Origin: Maribacter sp. | GTDB lineage: Bacteria > Bacteroidota > Bacteroidia > Flavobacteriales > Flavobacteriaceae | Assembly (NCBI GenBank): GCA_018679695.1 | Contig: JAHHKH010000448.1 | Location: 1-7,278 of the forward strand | Direction of reading: 5' to 3' | Length of the DNA stretch: 7,278 nt | Part shown: positions 5,320 to 7,278 of the stretch, piece by piece | How the letters are laid out: every line of letters starts with the position of its first letter | Numbering within the stretch: position 1 is the stretch's first letter | Notes under the pieces: model-generated | Told to the model about the DNA's origin: nothing | What the model saw: only the letters and a program-made list of their open reading frames with translations | Database searches by the model: none | Position numbers and translations under genes: made by a program

Positions 5320-6567
5320 ATGTTCGACATCGAAAGATGGCAGGAGATTTTTGACACCATCCGTAAAAATAAATTGCGGACCTTTCTTACGGGCCTATCT
5401 GTAGCTTCTGGTATCTTTATTCTTGTTATATTATTGGGTTTTGGCCAGGGTATGCAAAATGGCATAGCCCAAGAATTTGAGGAAGATGCCTCAAACCGTA
5501 TTGTGGTATGGACCCAGGTAACCACAAAAGAACACAAGGGCCTTAATCCAGGTCGACCTATCCAAATGCGAAATGGGAATTATGATTATATAGAAACGCG
5601 GTATTCCGATGAGTTAAAAGATAAATCCGCAATGTATAGGGTGCGGAATGCCTTGGTCAATTATAAGAAAGAATCGGTGGGTTATAGTGTTCAAGGTATA
5701 AACGCAGGATTTCAGTTCATTGAAAACCAGTACATTTCACAAGGTAGGTTCATTAATTACAAGGACGATGAGAATGTCTCAAAAGTAGCGGTTATCAGTA
5801 ATACGATCAAAAAGGAAATTTTCAAGAATGACGAAGATCCCTTGAATGAATATTTGGATATTTCGGGCATTAAGTTCAAGGTAATCGGGGTTTATGGGGA
5901 TATGGGCGGAGAACGTGAAGAGGAACGTATTTTTATACCCATGTCAACTGCACAACGCGTTTTTAATGGTTCTGACAGGGTTAACAATCTCTATTATACG
6001 TTGCAGCCTGTAGAAAACTTTGATCAGGCAGTTGCTGAATCAACAAAGTTTTCCAATGATATGAAACGTTATTTGCAGGATGCCCATATGGTTGCCCCTG
6101 ATGATCCAAGTGCGATAAATGTTTTTAATACACTGGAAGAAGTAAAACGCTTTTTCAATTTGATGACCGGTATTAAATCATTCTTTTGGTTTGTAGGCAT
6201 CTGTACAATTATCGCCGGGGTGGTCGGAGTGAGCAATATAATGTTGATAGTGGTTAAAGAGCGTACACGGGAAATAGGTATTCGCAAGGCTTTAGGTGCC
6301 AAGCCATGGTCCATAGTCGGGATGATATTGCAGGAATCAATTTTTGTTACCGCCATATCGGGTTTCGCAGGTTTGATTTTTAGTATGGGACTTTTGGAAA
6401 TTTTCGGGCCTTATATCGAGGTTGACTATGTTGTAAATCCCGCGGTCAATTTCAATGTGGCCATATCAACCGTATTCATGTTGATATTTGCAGGTGCTGC
6501 GGCTGGTTTTTTCCCAGCATGGCGAGCCGCGAATATTCATGTTATCGATGCGCTAAAGGACGAATAA
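5320..6567 (+). CDS. ABC transporter permease, MacB/FtsX type (first of a tandem pair)
   Basis: A 415-residue permease of the type VII (MacB/LolE/FtsX) ABC group, which couples cytoplasmic ATP hydrolysis to movements of a periplasmic domain for export of peptides, toxins or lipoproteins. The order is an N-terminal amphipathic stretch (1-20), helix 1 (about 22-45), a periplasmic MacB_PCD domain (about 48-280), and helices near 288-312, 332-360 and 380-398. The coupling signature GVSNIMLIVVKERTREIGIR (303-322), followed by KALGA (323-327), is typical, as is the end FPAWRAANIHVIDALKDE (398-415). Unlike MacB it has no fused ATPase, so a separate ATPase is needed; none is in the window. It stops with TAA TAG, 17 bases before a paralogous permease. 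The substrate is unknown. The ATG at 5320 gives an N-terminus collinear with that of the paralogue. Confidence 0.93.
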   Translation: MFDIERWQEIFDTIRKNKLRTFLTGLSVASGIFILVILLGFGQGMQNGIAQEFEEDASNRIVVWTQVTTKEHKGLNPGRPIQMRNGNYDYIETRYSDELKDKSAMYRVRNALVNYKKESVGYSVQGINAGFQFIENQYISQGRFINYKDDENVSKVAVISNTIKKEIFKNDEDPLNEYLDISGIKFKVIGVYGDMGGEREEERIFIPMSTAQRVFNGSDRVNNLYYTLQPVENFDQAVAESTKFSNDMKRYLQDAHMVAPDDPSAINVFNTLEEVKRFFNLMTGIKSFFWFVGICTIIAGVVGVSNIMLIVVKERTREIGIRKALGAKPWSIVGMILQESIFVTAISGFAGLIFSMGLLEIFGPYIEVDYVVNPAVNFNVAISTVFMLIFAGAAAGFFPAWRAANIHVIDALKDE

Positions 6568-6584
6568 TAGCTAAGAAAATAAGG

Positions 6585-7278
6585 ATGTTCAATAGAGATC
6601 GTTGGAAAGAGATATTAGAGGTGCTAACCAGTAACTGGTTTAGGACCGTTCTTACCGCATTTGGTGTTTTCTGGGGCATATCGATCCTTATAATACTTTT
6701 AGCCGCTGGGAAGGGCTTTCAAAATGGGGTTATGGCCGACTTTGGTGACATTGCGACCAATACCATGTTCATGTGGTCAAGAAATACTACTAAAGAATAT
6801 ATGGGATTACCCAAAGGGCGTCGCTATAATTTTAAATTGGATGATGTTCAAGCTATTTGGGAAAACGTACCCAACCTAAGGTTCGTATCACCTAGAAATC
6901 AATTAGGTGGATTTCAAGGTGCGAACAATGTAACCCGTGGAATCAAGACAGGGGCCTTTAGTGTTTACGGGGATTATCCTGAAATCATTAACCAGGACCC
7001 TATGACCATTACCTCAGGTCGTTTCATTAACCATTCCGATATCAATGAAAAAAGAAAAATCGCGATAATTGGGGAAGGGGTCAAGGCCAGTTTATATGAT
7101 AAAGGAGAGGATGCAATCGGGACTTATATTAAGATACAGGGAGTCAACTTTATGGTAATCGGTACTTATAAAAAGAAGAATAATGATGGTGATGGGGAAG
7201 AGGGCCAAAAACAAATATTCATACCCTTCACCACTTTTTCACAGGCCTTCAATAGAGCCGACAATGTAGGTTGGATGG
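6585..7278 (+). CDS. ABC transporter permease, MacB/FtsX type (second of the pair), 3'-truncated by window edge
   Basis: The frame is open from the ATG at 6585 to the window end, giving 231 residues of a protein expected to have about 400-420. It begins MFNRDRWKEILEVLTSNWFR, then helix 1 (about 20-41) and LAAGKGFQNGV, aligning without gaps to the first 48 residues of the preceding permease with 24 identities by my count. The rest seen is the periplasmic MacB_PCD domain, including TSGRFIN, KIAIIGEGV, VNFMVIGTY and an IFIPFTTFSQAFN stretch matching IFIPMSTAQRVFN of the paralogue. An acidic loop (NNDGDGEEG) precedes that stretch. The three C-terminal helices and the coupling signature lie beyond the edge. 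The 17-base gap implies co-transcription, and the pair probably forms a heterodimeric permease. The start is preceded by AAGG, too close to act as a normal ribosome-binding site. Confidence 0.92.
   Translation, partial: MFNRDRWKEILEVLTSNWFRTVLTAFGVFWGISILIILLAAGKGFQNGVMADFGDIATNTMFMWSRNTTKEYMGLPKGRRYNFKLDDVQAIWENVPNLRFVSPRNQLGGFQGANNVTRGIKTGAFSVYGDYPEIINQDPMTITSGRFINHSDINEKRKIAIIGEGVKASLYDKGEDAIGTYIKIQGVNFMVIGTYKKKNNDGDGEEGQKQIFIPFTTFSQAFNRADNVGWM

Noticed and set aside
5220..5537. Reverse-strand 105-codon frame over the spacer and start of the first permease
   Set aside because: Most of it is antisense to a well-supported permease N-terminus, and the spacer portion is low-complexity AT-rich DNA with no start context or recognisable protein.
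6069..6356. Reverse-strand 95-codon frame opposite the permease
   Set aside because: It is antisense to the conserved coupling motif and helices of the permease, and has no independent support.

Overview
The window looks like a chromosome segment from a member of the Bacteroidota, most likely family Flavobacteriaceae. The DNA is moderately AT-rich and the genes carry little Shine-Dalgarno sequence. The one clear promoter has a TAnnTTTG -7 box, and the gene set and order (ctaB, two subunit III genes, subunit IV, then Sco, DUF420 and a small CxxC protein) fit what I recall of flavobacterial aa3-type oxidase loci. The family assignment is inferred from these features, not from a database search. 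All genes are on the plus strand.

Region 1 (1-2945) is the end of a cytochrome c oxidase structural and heme operon. It holds the 3' part of ctaB (heme O synthase), a short subunit III-like protein, a long subunit III with a large periplasmic insertion, and a subunit IV. A promoter candidate sits in front of the long subunit III. A perfect 11-bp stem hairpin with a T-run closes the region at 2963-2991.

Region 2 (3091-5204) is a tightly packed assembly operon. It encodes a membrane-anchored Sco-like protein with no cysteine or histidine, a canonical Sco1/SenC copper chaperone overlapping it by ATGA, a DUF420 (CtaM-like) membrane protein starting at GTG, and a 71-residue CxxC membrane protein whose ATG directly follows the DUF420 stop. 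Together these look like a module that delivers copper to, and matures, the oxidase encoded in region 1.

Region 3 (5320-7278) starts a separate export locus with two tandem paralogous MacB/FtsX-type ABC permeases. The second runs off the window. No ATPase or adaptor gene is visible, so these presumably lie beyond the right edge.

The most interesting points are the Cys/His-free Sco paralogue next to the true Sco, the small CAMC protein as a possible extra copper or thiol partner, and the two unequal subunit III genes: one lacks the family's glutamate and the other has a periplasmic insert of about 110 residues. No tRNA, rRNA, CRISPR array, insertion sequence or phage gene was seen.
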